From: Mucilaginibacter sp.
GTDB lineage: Bacteria; Bacteroidota; Bacteroidia; Sphingobacteriales; Sphingobacteriaceae
DNA length: 9,718 nt
Direction: 5' to 3'
NCBI GenBank assembly: GCA_025934475.1
Contig: JAICXZ010000060.1
Location: forward strand, 1-9,718
Shown here: piece after piece, positions 1 through 5,895 of the stretch
How the letters are laid out: each line of letters begins with the position of its first letter
How positions within the stretch are numbered: the first letter of the stretch is position 1
Notes under the pieces: generated by a model
Databases searched by the model: none
What the model saw: only the letters and a program-made list of their open reading frames with translations
What the model was told of the DNA's origin: nothing
Position numbers and translations under genes: made by a program

Positions 1-944
1 AGATCCGCGACGAGCTTCCACAGCAAACTTACCTCGATCTGGCAGTTTGGTACAACGATCTCGGACTTAATTACGATTGCGCACTGGTGCTCGAAACTGC
101 GCCACAAAAAGATAATGAAATTGAATGGTGGCTCGCCTGGCTACACCGTAATGATAGTGGTGCAGCTAAGTGGGCAGAAGTCGCTCAAAAAGGAAGCCCT
201 GAATTTGTGTTCCCTTTCCGTGCCGAAAGCGTTCCGGTAATGGAATGGGCAGTGGAAAATTCGCACAACTGGAAGCCCGACTACTATTTGTCACTCATTT
301 ACCAATCTGCCCATGACCGGGACAAGGCAAAACAGGCGATAGTACAGAGTGGTAATACCAGCGACTACGCACCTTATTATGTGTATCGTGCCCGCTTATG
401 TGATTCAAATGATACAAAAGATAAGCTGGATAATTTGCAAACGGCTGCCAAACTCGACCCGGAAGGCTGGCGCTATCGCAGTGCCCTGGCCGAAGAGCTT
501 ATAAAACAGGGACGTAAAAACGATGCTCTAAATACTATCGAGCCCTTCTATAAAAAACATAGCAGCAACTACATGATCGGTATGCTCGACGCCCGTTGCC
601 TGATGCTGAATGATCGATACAGCGCCGCAGAGAAGGTGCTCGGTCAATTACATGTGCTGCCTTATGAAGGCGCTAAAGATGGGCATAAGTTATATGAGCA
701 GACCAAGCTGATGCTTGCCTTGCAGTTGATCAGGAAAGGACATCTTCAGGAGGCGGCTAAAAAAGTTGATGAAGCCCGACTATGGCCCGAACACCTCGGC
801 GTCGGCGCTCCGTATCCGGATCAGATTGACAATCGTCTCGAAGATGAGATTGCCAGCCTTATAAAAGAGGGCGCCGTTCACAGTCCTTCAGAAGAGGTAT
901 TGGACGAATACCTGGCCAAAGTAAAAGCCATTAATGGGATATAG
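1..944 (+). CDS. DUF5107-type TPR-rich protein, C-terminal part (5' truncated by window edge)
   Basis: The reading frame is open from base 3 with no stop before TAG at 942-944, so the gene begins outside the window. The GTG at 87 is an internal valine, not a start. About 313 residues are visible. They are helical and TPR-like, with repeated patterns such as YYLSLIYQSAHDRDKAKQAI, then YRSALAEELIKQGRKNDALN and LMLALQLIRKGHLQEAAKKV. The C-terminal block with WPEHLGVGAPYP followed by DNRLEDEI is, from memory of the family, typical of the tail of DUF5107-domain proteins. These are large proteins with an N-terminal carbohydrate-associated domain and C-terminal TPRs. The DUF5107 domain itself would lie upstream and is not visible. 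The likely role is protein-protein interaction or carbohydrate-linked metabolism, and no substrate can be assigned. No convincing hairpin terminator follows it. Confidence 0.75.
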   Translation, partial: IRDELPQQTYLDLAVWYNDLGLNYDCALVLETAPQKDNEIEWWLAWLHRNDSGAAKWAEVAQKGSPEFVFPFRAESVPVMEWAVENSHNWKPDYYLSLIYQSAHDRDKAKQAIVQSGNTSDYAPYYVYRARLCDSNDTKDKLDNLQTAAKLDPEGWRYRSALAEELIKQGRKNDALNTIEPFYKKHSSNYMIGMLDARCLMLNDRYSAAEKVLGQLHVLPYEGAKDGHKLYEQTKLMLALQLIRKGHLQEAAKKVDEARLWPEHLGVGAPYPDQIDNRLEDEIASLIKEGAVHSPSEEVLDEYLAKVKAINGI

Positions 945-1005
945 TTGCGGCTTGGTTCATACCACTGTAAGTGATGGCAATCATTTACGCATTTGATGCA
1001 GCGCA

Positions 1006-1036
1006 TTTGCACAATCGACTCCTTGCGTTTAATTTG
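1006..1036 (+). promoter_or_regulatory. Predicted Bacteroidota promoter for the Crp/Fnr gene
   Basis: TTTG at 1006-1009 is followed after exactly 19 bp by TTAATTTG at 1029-1036. This matches the Bacteroidota -33 TTTG / -7 TAnnTTTG consensus apart from one base (A to T at the second position). It would start transcription near 1041-1043, about 30 nt before the ATG at 1073. Two direct repeats with a 14-bp period lie in the same stretch: CGCATTTG at 988-995 and 1002-1009, and CAGCAATT at 1037-1044 and 1051-1058. The first pair overlaps the -33 box. Confidence 0.5.
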
Positions 1037-1072
1037 CAGCAATTCGAATCCAGCAATTAATCAAGCGGGCAC

Positions 1073-1681
1073 ATGAGCAGTAATATCTTCGCCGATCCTA
1101 ATCTATCGAAAGAAATAGAAAAATATGCGCGGCTGAAGAAGCTTCGGCATGATGAAGTACTGATCAACCCCGGCGACAATATCGTATTTGTGCCGATTGT
1201 AACCAAAGGCGCTTTGCGTATAGTACGGCAGGATGAGGACGGCCGCGAGGTATTCCTCTATCATTTATACCCCGGGCAAACCTGCGCCATGGCTATCAAC
1301 TGTTGCCAGGCAAACAGGCGAAGCATGATCAAAGCCGTCGCTGAAGAGGATACCGAAGTTTTACAAGTGCCGGCCAAACTCGTTGAGGAGTTGTTCAAAT
1401 ATCCCGAATGGAAAACCTTTATCAACAGTACCTACGGAAGTCGTTTCGCCGAGCTGATAGAGGTAATCGACCTGGTCGCATTTAACAACATGGATAAACA
1501 GGTGCTCCATTACCTGCAGGAAAGAGCCAGGGCCACTAACTCAAGTTTTCTTCAAATAACCCACCAGCAAATTGCTGACGAGCTGCACACTCATCGCGAG
1601 GCAATTAGCCGTTTACTGCGCAGCATGGAGCAGAAAAACCTGGTAAAACTTGGCCGGAATACCATCGAACTACTCGCCTAA
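1073..1681 (+). CDS. Crp/Fnr-family transcriptional regulator
   Basis: The product is a 202-residue DNA-binding regulator, slightly short for the family (usually about 190-250). Residues about 15-110 form the cyclic-nucleotide-binding-type beta-barrel, with KGALRIVRQDEDGREVFLYHLYPGQ as its core. Residues 110-145 are the long dimerisation helix, and about 145-200 are the winged HTH. The recognition helix (HTHREAISRLLRSM, 172-185) carries R175, E176, S179 and R180, the E-x-x-S-R pattern of FNR-like DNA contacts. There is no N-terminal FNR-type four-cysteine iron-sulfur motif. The only cysteines are C71, C77 and C78, just after the PGQ turn of the sensor barrel, so the signal may be thiol/redox or a ligand. 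It heads a cluster of rhodanese, YgaP-like and OsmC genes and probably controls them through the inverted repeats at 1683 and 2021. Family assignment is firm; signal and target are inferred. Confidence 0.92.
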   Translation: MSSNIFADPNLSKEIEKYARLKKLRHDEVLINPGDNIVFVPIVTKGALRIVRQDEDGREVFLYHLYPGQTCAMAINCCQANRRSMIKAVAEEDTEVLQVPAKLVEELFKYPEWKTFINSTYGSRFAELIEVIDLVAFNNMDKQVLHYLQERARATNSSFLQITHQQIADELHTHREAISRLLRSMEQKNLVKLGRNTIELLA

Positions 1682-1682
1682 T

Positions 1683-1702
1683 GGAACATTTGTTCCCAAC
1701 CA
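1683..1702 (+). promoter_or_regulatory. Inverted-repeat operator 1, upstream of the DUF2892 gene
   Basis: GGAACA-TT-TGTTCC at 1683-1696 is a perfect 6-bp inverted repeat. Read as 5-N4-5 (GGAAC-N4-GTTCC), it has the 14-bp geometry of an FNR box. It is followed by CCAACCA (1696-1702). It starts two bases after the Crp/Fnr stop codon, and its centre is 57.5 bp before the ATG at 1747. A second copy, matching at 16 of 20 positions, lies at 2021-2040. The site is a strong candidate for the adjacent Crp/Fnr regulator; binding itself is inferred. Confidence 0.6.
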
Positions 1703-1718
1703 AAATTTTTGACTGATC

Positions 1719-1726
1719 TAACTTTA
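1719..1726 (+). promoter_or_regulatory. -7-like promoter element for the DUF2892 gene
   Basis: TAACTTTA matches the Bacteroidota -7 consensus TAnnTTTG at all fixed positions but the last. No TTTG sits at the normal 19-bp distance upstream; that place is occupied by the region just 3' of operator 1. The element ends 36.5 bp from the operator centre, as expected for an activator-dependent promoter with the regulator bound near -41.5. Confidence 0.45.
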
Positions 1727-1746
1727 TATCAGTTAATTAATTCGTC

Positions 1747-1953
1747 ATGAAAAAGAATATGGGTTCAGCCGACCGCGTCCTGCGTTTTATGGCAGCCGTG
1801 GTTATAGCAATATTATATCTCACTCATCAAATAAGCGGTACCGTTGCTATCGGTCTGCTGGTAATTGCCGGCATCCTGATCCTGACAAGTTTTGTTAGTT
1901 TTTGTCCCCTATATCTGCCGTTTAAGATAAATACAGCGAAAGACGATGAGTGA
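1747..1953 (+). CDS. YgaP-like small membrane protein (DUF2892 family)
   Basis: This 68-residue peptide has an N-terminal MGSADRVLRF amphipathic stretch and two hydrophobic segments at about 14-27 and 31-50. It ends with SFCPLYLPFKINT (C53), matching the family pattern in which a CPLY motif precedes G/K-INT. This is the transmembrane module (PF11127, YgaP-like) that in E. coli YgaP is fused to a cytoplasmic rhodanese domain. Here it stands alone, with two separate rhodanese genes immediately downstream. It starts 66 bp after the Crp/Fnr gene behind its own operator and -7-like element, and a strong terminator follows it, so it is probably a monocistronic unit. Exact function is unknown; it may anchor or partner the rhodaneses at the inner membrane. 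Confidence 0.85.
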   Translation: MKKNMGSADRVLRFMAAVVIAILYLTHQISGTVAIGLLVIAGILILTSFVSFCPLYLPFKINTAKDDE

Positions 1954-1971
1954 TGTAAAATTTGCTCGGTG

Positions 1972-2003
1972 AAGGCACTTATCAACCGGTAAGTGCCTTT
2001 TTT
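1972..2003 (+). terminator. Intrinsic terminator after the DUF2892 gene
   Basis: GGCACTTA (1974-1981) pairs perfectly with TAAGTGCC (1990-1997) across an 8-nt loop. The stem can be extended by AA/TT and is followed by six T residues (1998-2003). It separates the DUF2892 gene from the rhodanese operon, which therefore needs its own promoter. Confidence 0.85.
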
Positions 2004-2020
2004 ATAAAAAAATGCGCTAT

Positions 2021-2040
2021 CCAACAAATGTTCCCAACCA
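2021..2040 (+). promoter_or_regulatory. Inverted-repeat operator 2, upstream of the rhodanese operon
   Basis: CCAACAAATGTTCC (2021-2034) contains the inverted repeat AACA-AA-TGTT and is followed by CCAACCA, exactly as at operator 1. The two 20-bp sites differ only at the first two bases and the two central bases. The left half-site is weaker here (CCAAC instead of GGAAC). The centre (2027.5) is 36.5 bp before the end of the -7-like GACCTTTG, the same distance as at operator 1. Confidence 0.6.
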
Positions 2041-2056
2041 GCTCTTTCATACTCCC

Positions 2057-2064
2057 GACCTTTG
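2057..2064 (+). promoter_or_regulatory. -7-like promoter element for the rhodanese operon
   Basis: GACCTTTG matches the Bacteroidota -7 consensus TAnnTTTG at five of six fixed positions. It predicts a start near 2069-2071, a short leader of about 14 nt, and operator 2 centred near -41.5. No TTTG -33 box is present at the normal spacing. Confidence 0.5.
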
Positions 2065-2083
2065 TATCATCAAATAGAAAATT

Positions 2084-2365
2084 ATGAACGATATTTTAAA
2101 AATGATTCAATCAGGGGCCAGGGTAGTGGATGTAAGAACACCCGGCGAGTATATAGATGGCCATCTGGCCGGGAGTGTGAATATTCCTCTAAATGAGATA
2201 CCGGCACGTATCGGGGAATTCGAAGGTTCGCAAAGCACAGTTGTATGCTGTGCATCTGGCATACGCAGTAACAAGGCCGCGAATATTTTGCGGCAGCAGG
2301 GAATAAACTGTCTCGACGCCGGTTCGTGGCTGAATTTAAAAGGAATTGTGAACGTTAACGTCTGA
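2084..2365 (+). CDS. Single-domain rhodanese-like protein 1
   Basis: This 93-residue protein is one rhodanese domain, the usual size of GlpE/PspE-like sulfurtransferases, with no signal peptide. DVRTPGEYIDGHLAGSVNIP (16-35) is the classical CH2A-type motif with substrate-site Arg18. The active-site loop CCASGIRS (55-62) has catalytic Cys56 and Arg61. It ends with GSWLNLKG, as in the family. Rhodaneses move sulfane sulfur through a cysteine persulfide to thiol acceptors; the physiological donor and acceptor here are unknown. It is the first gene of a four-gene run (rhodanese, rhodanese, small membrane protein, OsmC), with only 5 nt to the next start. Its motifs closely match those of its downstream neighbour, which suggests a tandem duplication. 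Confidence 0.92.
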   Translation: MNDILKMIQSGARVVDVRTPGEYIDGHLAGSVNIPLNEIPARIGEFEGSQSTVVCCASGIRSNKAANILRQQGINCLDAGSWLNLKGIVNVNV

Positions 2366-2370
2366 TAGCG

Positions 2371-2685
2371 ATGATAAATACCATAAAAAAATTGCTGGGC
2401 CTGGGTCCCAAAGCCGACCTGAGTGAATTATTAAAAAACGGCGCCGTCATCATTGACGTGCGCAGTCCCGGTGAATATGCTTCGGGACATGTAAAAGGAT
2501 CGGTTAATGTTCCGCTGGATTCGCTTAAAGGCAAGCTGGGAAAGTTTAAAAAAGACGTTCCGGTGATAACATGTTGTGCCTCTGGTATGCGTAGCGGCAT
2601 AGCCCGGTCGGCGATGTTGCAAGCCGGATTTCAAAAGGTATATAACGGCGGCAGTTGGCACAATTTAAAGAAGTACGATAAATGA
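2371..2685 (+). CDS. Single-domain rhodanese-like protein 2
   Basis: This 104-residue cytoplasmic rhodanese domain has a slightly longer N-terminus (MINTIKKLLGLGPKADLSEL) than its neighbour. DVRSPGEYASGHVKGSVNVP spans 29-48. The active-site loop CCASGMRS (68-75) contains catalytic Cys69, and GGSWHNLKKY closes the domain. Arg31 and the loop residues are intact, so it should be an active sulfurtransferase. It starts 5 nt after the stop of rhodanese 1 and overlaps the next gene by four bases (ATGA at 2682-2685), so the three are probably translationally coupled. The shared double-Cys CCASG loop and GSW-x-NLK ending make it a paralogue of rhodanese 1. The two may differ in partner, or one may serve the membrane peptide that follows. 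Confidence 0.92.
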   Translation: MINTIKKLLGLGPKADLSELLKNGAVIIDVRSPGEYASGHVKGSVNVPLDSLKGKLGKFKKDVPVITCCASGMRSGIARSAMLQAGFQKVYNGGSWHNLKKYDK

Positions 2686-2930
2686 ATACTTTTCGTCGCA
2701 ATATTCTCAACAATTGGAATGTAATGCGAGCCTTGCGCCTCATCCTGGGTTTGTGGATCCTGATTATGGCGGTTAAATCGCACGATATCACCATGATTTT
2801 TCTGAGCACGTTCCTGGTGCTTACAGCAATTTTCGGTGTCGGTTGCTGTGGCGTTAATGGCTGTTATGTTCAGTCGGTAAGTGAGGGTAAAAAGTTGCCG
2901 GACGAAGTTGAGTATGATGAAATAAAATAG
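2682..2930 (+). CDS. Small two-helix membrane protein with GCCG-x3-C motif (YgaP-like/DUF2892-related)
   Basis: The 82-residue product has an N-terminal basic region (NNWNVMRALR), hydrophobic segments at about 18-31 and 36-54, and a short acidic tail (LPDEVEYDEIK). The second helix ends in GVGCCGVNGC, giving C55, C56 and C61 at the membrane edge. The NNWN-xx-R-ALRL-ILG opening resembles the YgaP-like transmembrane family, but the assignment is tentative. The ATG overlaps the stop of rhodanese 2 (ATGA), and the OsmC gene follows after 23 nt, so it belongs to the operon. The cysteine cluster next to two persulfide-forming enzymes suggests a thiol or persulfide relay at the membrane, or metal binding. 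Neither is shown by the sequence. Confidence 0.75.
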   Translation: MNTFRRNILNNWNVMRALRLILGLWILIMAVKSHDITMIFLSTFLVLTAIFGVGCCGVNGCYVQSVSEGKKLPDEVEYDEIK

Positions 2931-2953
2931 ATAATCATTAAAAAGATAATACG

Positions 2954-3406
2954 ATGAATACTGAACATTTTTATGAGGTTGATGTGAAATGGGTAAATGA
3001 CAGGCTCGGCGTTTTGGATTCGCCCGAGCTTCACGATAAAGTAGATGTGGCTACTCCGCCTCAATTTCCAAAAGGGATCGACAAGGTATGGTCGCCGGAG
3101 CATTTATTTACCGCGGCGGTTAACAGCTGCCTGATGACAACTTTCCTGGCCATCGCAGAAAATTCAAAACTCGAGTTCGAAGATTTTTCGTCTAAAGCGC
3201 GCGGAAAACTGGAAATGGTAAATAATAAGTATGTAATGAGCGAGGTGATCCTGATGCCACAACTCACTATCAAACGCGAAGAGGACAGGGAGCGGGCGAT
3301 GCGTGTATTGCAGAAGTCGGAAGCAGCCTGTTTGATCTCCAATTCTATCAAATCAGAGATCAAATTTGAACCAGAAGTGCTTATTAGCACACAAGTGGCT
3401 GCATAA
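2954..3406 (+). CDS. OsmC/Ohr-family protein
   Basis: The product is 150 residues, normal size for the family, with no signal peptide. WSPEHLFTAAVNSCLMTTF (46-64) contains conserved Glu49 and the first redox cysteine Cys59. EAACLISNSI (123-132) contains the second, Cys126. Both catalytic cysteines of the OsmC/Ohr thiol peroxidases are therefore present, so the protein probably reduces organic hydroperoxides or related thiol-reactive species. Which subfamily (OsmC, Ohr or YhfA-like) cannot be settled by eye. It is the last gene of the rhodanese operon, 23 nt after the small membrane protein, and is followed by a strong terminator. Co-transcription with sulfurtransferases fits a role in oxidative or reactive-sulfur defence. 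Confidence 0.9.
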   Translation: MNTEHFYEVDVKWVNDRLGVLDSPELHDKVDVATPPQFPKGIDKVWSPEHLFTAAVNSCLMTTFLAIAENSKLEFEDFSSKARGKLEMVNNKYVMSEVILMPQLTIKREEDRERAMRVLQKSEAACLISNSIKSEIKFEPEVLISTQVAA

Positions 3407-3432
3407 GCCATATTATAAACTTAAATCAATGC

Positions 3433-3466
3433 CCGGTATGTTTACTTTAAAACATGCCGGTTTTTT
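3433..3466 (+). terminator. Intrinsic terminator of the rhodanese-OsmC operon
   Basis: The arm at 3433-3443 (CCGGTATGTTT) pairs with 3450-3460 (AAACATGCCGG) over 11 bp with one T-G wobble and a 6-nt loop. Six T residues follow (3461-3466). The remaining bases to 3616 hold no gene; I saw no clear -33/-7 pair there for the downstream propeller gene. Confidence 0.88.
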
Positions 3467-3616
3467 GTTTTATCGCCTAAAAAAAGCTGATCGTCGGTTT
3501 CTGTTTTCCCCTCGTCTATTTCGTTTCAGCCCCTTGCTCAATAATGCGTTATTCGCGATATGAAATTATTGGATGAAATCCGAAATTTGAATTAATCGCA
3601 CTCAAACTTCAAAATC

Positions 3617-4726
3617 ATGAGAAATATCATGTCCCTCCTGGGGCGGCCGGCCGCTACTGCACTGCTGATCGTCGCTACTACCGCAGTCAACCAATGTTTT
3701 GCTCAGTCGTCCCCCAAAACAATGCTGCTGGCGCTTTCAAAAAACGATCATACGCTGGCAATGGTTGATCCGACAACGCTTAAGGTTATTGCGAAAGCTC
3801 CTGTGGGCGCCGATCCGCACGAAGTCATTGCCTCTGCCGATGGGAAGACAGCCTATGTAACCATCTACGGCGGTGGCAGTCTCCACGAGCTGGATGTGAT
3901 CGACCTGGTTAATCAAAAGGCTTTGCCAAGTATCGATACCAGGCCGTTTTTCGGGCCGCATGGGATAACCTTTGCCGAAGGAAAAGTTTGGTTCACCGCC
4001 GAGGGCTCCAAATCCGTTGTGCGTCTTGATCCGGCAACCGGCAAGTTCGATTGGGCCATGGGCACCGGGCAAAACCGGACGCACATGATCTATGTGGCCG
4101 ATAGCGGCAAACGAGTTTATACGACCAATGTTTCGTCGGGCACGGTGAGCATTCTGGCGGATACATTGATGCGGGGCTTTGGTGGTCCGCTACCGGGCGC
4201 GCGTCCACAAGGTAGTCAGCCTCCGCCACCGGGAGCAGGTGGTCCTCCTCCTGGATTCAAACCGCAGCCTCGCCATGATTGGGTACAAACGGTCATAGCC
4301 GTATCTACCGGTTCGGAAGGATTTGATGTATCGCCTGATGGCAAGCAACTGTGGACCGCCGCTGCAGATGATGGAACTATTGCTGTGATTGATCTTAGTA
4401 CTAAAAAAGTAGTTGATAAAATCGAGGCCAAAGTGTTCGGCGCCAACAGGCTTCAATTTACGCCTGATGGCAAGCGGGTTTTGGTTTCAAGTCTGCGCGA
4501 TGGTAACATCGTGGTCTATGATGTAGCCTCACATAAAGAAATAAAGAAAGTAAATATTGGCCACGGCGCTGCCGGTATTTTGATGGACCCTAATGGATCG
4601 AGAGCCTTTATTGGCTGTACAGGCGATAACTATGTTGCGGTGATCGATCTGAAAACTTTGACAGTTTCCGGTCATATCGATGTAGGTGGGGGGCCAGATG
4701 GCCTTGCCTGGGCAGTTCAGCAATAG
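3617..4726 (+). CDS. Exported YncE/YVTN-type beta-propeller protein with Pro/Gly-rich insert
   Basis: The 369-residue protein opens with a Sec signal peptide (hydrophobic core about 12-24, probable cleavage after FAQ at 28-30). Repeated blades of 40-50 residues follow, with the pattern x-V-x-DL-x-T-x-K-V followed by G-x-x-P-H-x-V and DG-K-x-x-x-V. Examples are MVDPTTLKVIAKAPVGADPHE, VIDLSTKKVVDKIEA and VIDLKTLTVSGHIDVGGGPDG. This is the YncE/YVTN seven-blade propeller type, likely periplasmic, with ligand unknown. Residues about 186-220 interrupt the blades with a Pro/Gly-rich stretch (QPPPPGAGGPPPGFKPQP), probably a flexible surface loop or linker between two half-propellers. The start at 3617 is preferred; an in-frame ATG at 3629 would leave a shorter signal peptide. 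It is convergent with a second propeller gene. No enzyme motif was found. Confidence 0.85.
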   Translation: MRNIMSLLGRPAATALLIVATTAVNQCFAQSSPKTMLLALSKNDHTLAMVDPTTLKVIAKAPVGADPHEVIASADGKTAYVTIYGGGSLHELDVIDLVNQKALPSIDTRPFFGPHGITFAEGKVWFTAEGSKSVVRLDPATGKFDWAMGTGQNRTHMIYVADSGKRVYTTNVSSGTVSILADTLMRGFGGPLPGARPQGSQPPPPGAGGPPPGFKPQPRHDWVQTVIAVSTGSEGFDVSPDGKQLWTAAADDGTIAVIDLSTKKVVDKIEAKVFGANRLQFTPDGKRVLVSSLRDGNIVVYDVASHKEIKKVNIGHGAAGILMDPNGSRAFIGCTGDNYVAVIDLKTLTVSGHIDVGGGPDGLAWAVQQ

Positions 4727-4745
4727 TACAATTGATAGAACGATC

Positions 4746-4780
4746 AAAAAAAAGCCTTAGGACTCTCGTCTTAAGGCTTT
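4746..4780 (-). terminator. Long hairpin terminator between the convergent propeller genes
   Basis: A 13-bp stem (4751-4763 with 4768-4780, one G-T pair) closes on a TCTC tetraloop. Eight A residues at 4746-4753 give a U-tract only for leftward transcription, so it is best read as the terminator of the minus-strand gene ending at 4818. Rightward it has only TTT after the stem, but it may still help stop transcription of the plus-strand gene ending at 4726. Confidence 0.85.
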
Positions 4781-4817
4781 ACCATTAATAGGGGCTATAA
4801 CCTGGTAACCAGATCTG

Positions 4818-5828
4818 TCATGGATTAACTACTAAAACCTGGAATGTTCCCGGTTTTAATTTAGGCCTGAATTCGCCTTGTTTCTTCGGCTCAAACTCAC
4901 CGGTCGGCAGGTAGACCATGTGACTCACCTGATCCACTGCCTGGGTGCGGGCGCCTTCTTTGGTCTTCAGATTTTTTACTACAGTGAATTTACTTGGCGA
5001 TTGCTCTTTGATGATGGTCAGTGTTCCCTCGCCGTTGGAAGAATATATTGTTTTTAGTTTTTTGTCGAAGCCAACTGCATCGCACTCGTCACCTATTGGC
5101 ACGGTAGTTACTACTTTACCGTTGTTGGCATCCATCACCACCAGCATTTTATTATCGCATCCGGCAAATAAACGCATGGTCGAGCGGTCGATGGCTAGTC
5201 CCGATGCACTTTTGCCCGGTGCTATCGGCCAGCTGTGAATGATCTTGAAGGTTTTGGCGTCAATAACATCCATTTCGCTTTTCTCCGCATTGTTTACATA
5301 GATGTGCCCTTTGCCATCACTCGCCGCCGTTTCCGGCCAGCCTGTTAATTGAATAGTGGCTATAGCTTTGTCGGTCGATGGATCGATCACCGTCATATTT
5401 TTACTTTTGCCATTGCAGGTGATTATTTTTTTGGAGAAATCGTCGTACAAAATGCCGTCAGCAAACTGACCTGTGGGCACATGAGCAAGCACTTTGAATG
5501 TTTTCAGGTCAAAAACCAGCGCGCTGTTTGCGCCTCCGTTTGTGATGTACCCCTTACCCAAAGCGTGCACCAACGCGATGCCATGAACATCCTTGTCCGA
5601 TTTGATCACACCGATAGAATCCCCGGTCACCTTATCGAGCACATTAACCTGCATGCCATGCGACACATATAAACGATTGGAAGCTGTGTCCACGGTAGTA
5701 TAATCATAACCGCCGCCGCTTTTAATATGAAACGATTTTGCGATGTGATATCCAGCCGGTTTTTGGGCATAACTGCTTGCTGCAAAAAGCGGTAAGGCAA
5801 GCATTGCCAGGAGCGAAGTTTTTCTCAT
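4818..5828 (-). CDS. Exported YncE-family beta-propeller protein
   Basis: The 336-residue protein starts MRKTSLLAMLALPLF and has a clear Sec signal peptide ending near SSYA (18-21). The mature part is a chain of propeller blades, for example YDYTTVDTASNRLYVSHG, VLDKVTGDSIGVIKSDKDVHG, VFDLKTFKVLAHVPTGQFADG, VIDPSTDKAIATI, VIDAKTFKIIHSWPIAPGKS and VMDANNGKVVTTVPIGDECDA. This is the YncE type, and the length fits one seven-blade domain. It is probably periplasmic. Related Bacteroidota proteins are annotated only as YncE family, and no catalytic residues are evident. It differs from its convergent neighbour in lacking the Pro/Gly insert and in blade sequence, so the two are distant relatives, not a recent duplicate. 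No good -33/-7 pair was found in the short region upstream of its ATG. Confidence 0.85.
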   Translation of the reverse strand: MRKTSLLAMLALPLFAASSYAQKPAGYHIAKSFHIKSGGGYDYTTVDTASNRLYVSHGMQVNVLDKVTGDSIGVIKSDKDVHGIALVHALGKGYITNGGANSALVFDLKTFKVLAHVPTGQFADGILYDDFSKKIITCNGKSKNMTVIDPSTDKAIATIQLTGWPETAASDGKGHIYVNNAEKSEMDVIDAKTFKIIHSWPIAPGKSASGLAIDRSTMRLFAGCDNKMLVVMDANNGKVVTTVPIGDECDAVGFDKKLKTIYSSNGEGTLTIIKEQSPSKFTVVKNLKTKEGARTQAVDQVSHMVYLPTGEFEPKKQGEFRPKLKPGTFQVLVVNP

Positions 5829-5895
5829 TAACTATAATTTTCAGTTAAGCTAATGATCGTTTTTGGAGAAAATTTGGATAAAAACCTGGCTCTCA

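Noticed and set aside
87..89. GTG as start of the first gene
   Set aside because: The frame is open upstream to the window edge and the protein is a C-terminal TPR region, so this is an internal valine codon.
3540..3553. AATAA-TGCG-TTATT inverted repeat upstream of the plus-strand propeller gene as an FNR-like box
   Set aside because: It has the right 5-N4-5 geometry but is AT-only, unlike the two matched operators, and no -7 element lies at the corresponding distance. It is probably chance in AT-rich DNA.
3366..3563. 65-codon plus-strand frame overlapping the end of the OsmC gene
   Set aside because: It runs through the OsmC 3' end and across the operon terminator, has no recognisable domain and no ribosome-binding context.
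4841..4855. GGAATGTTCCCGG as a third copy of the Crp/Fnr-type operator
   Set aside because: It has no 2-bp spacer and no CCAACCA flank, and it lies inside the 3' coding end of the minus-strand propeller gene, far from a promoter.
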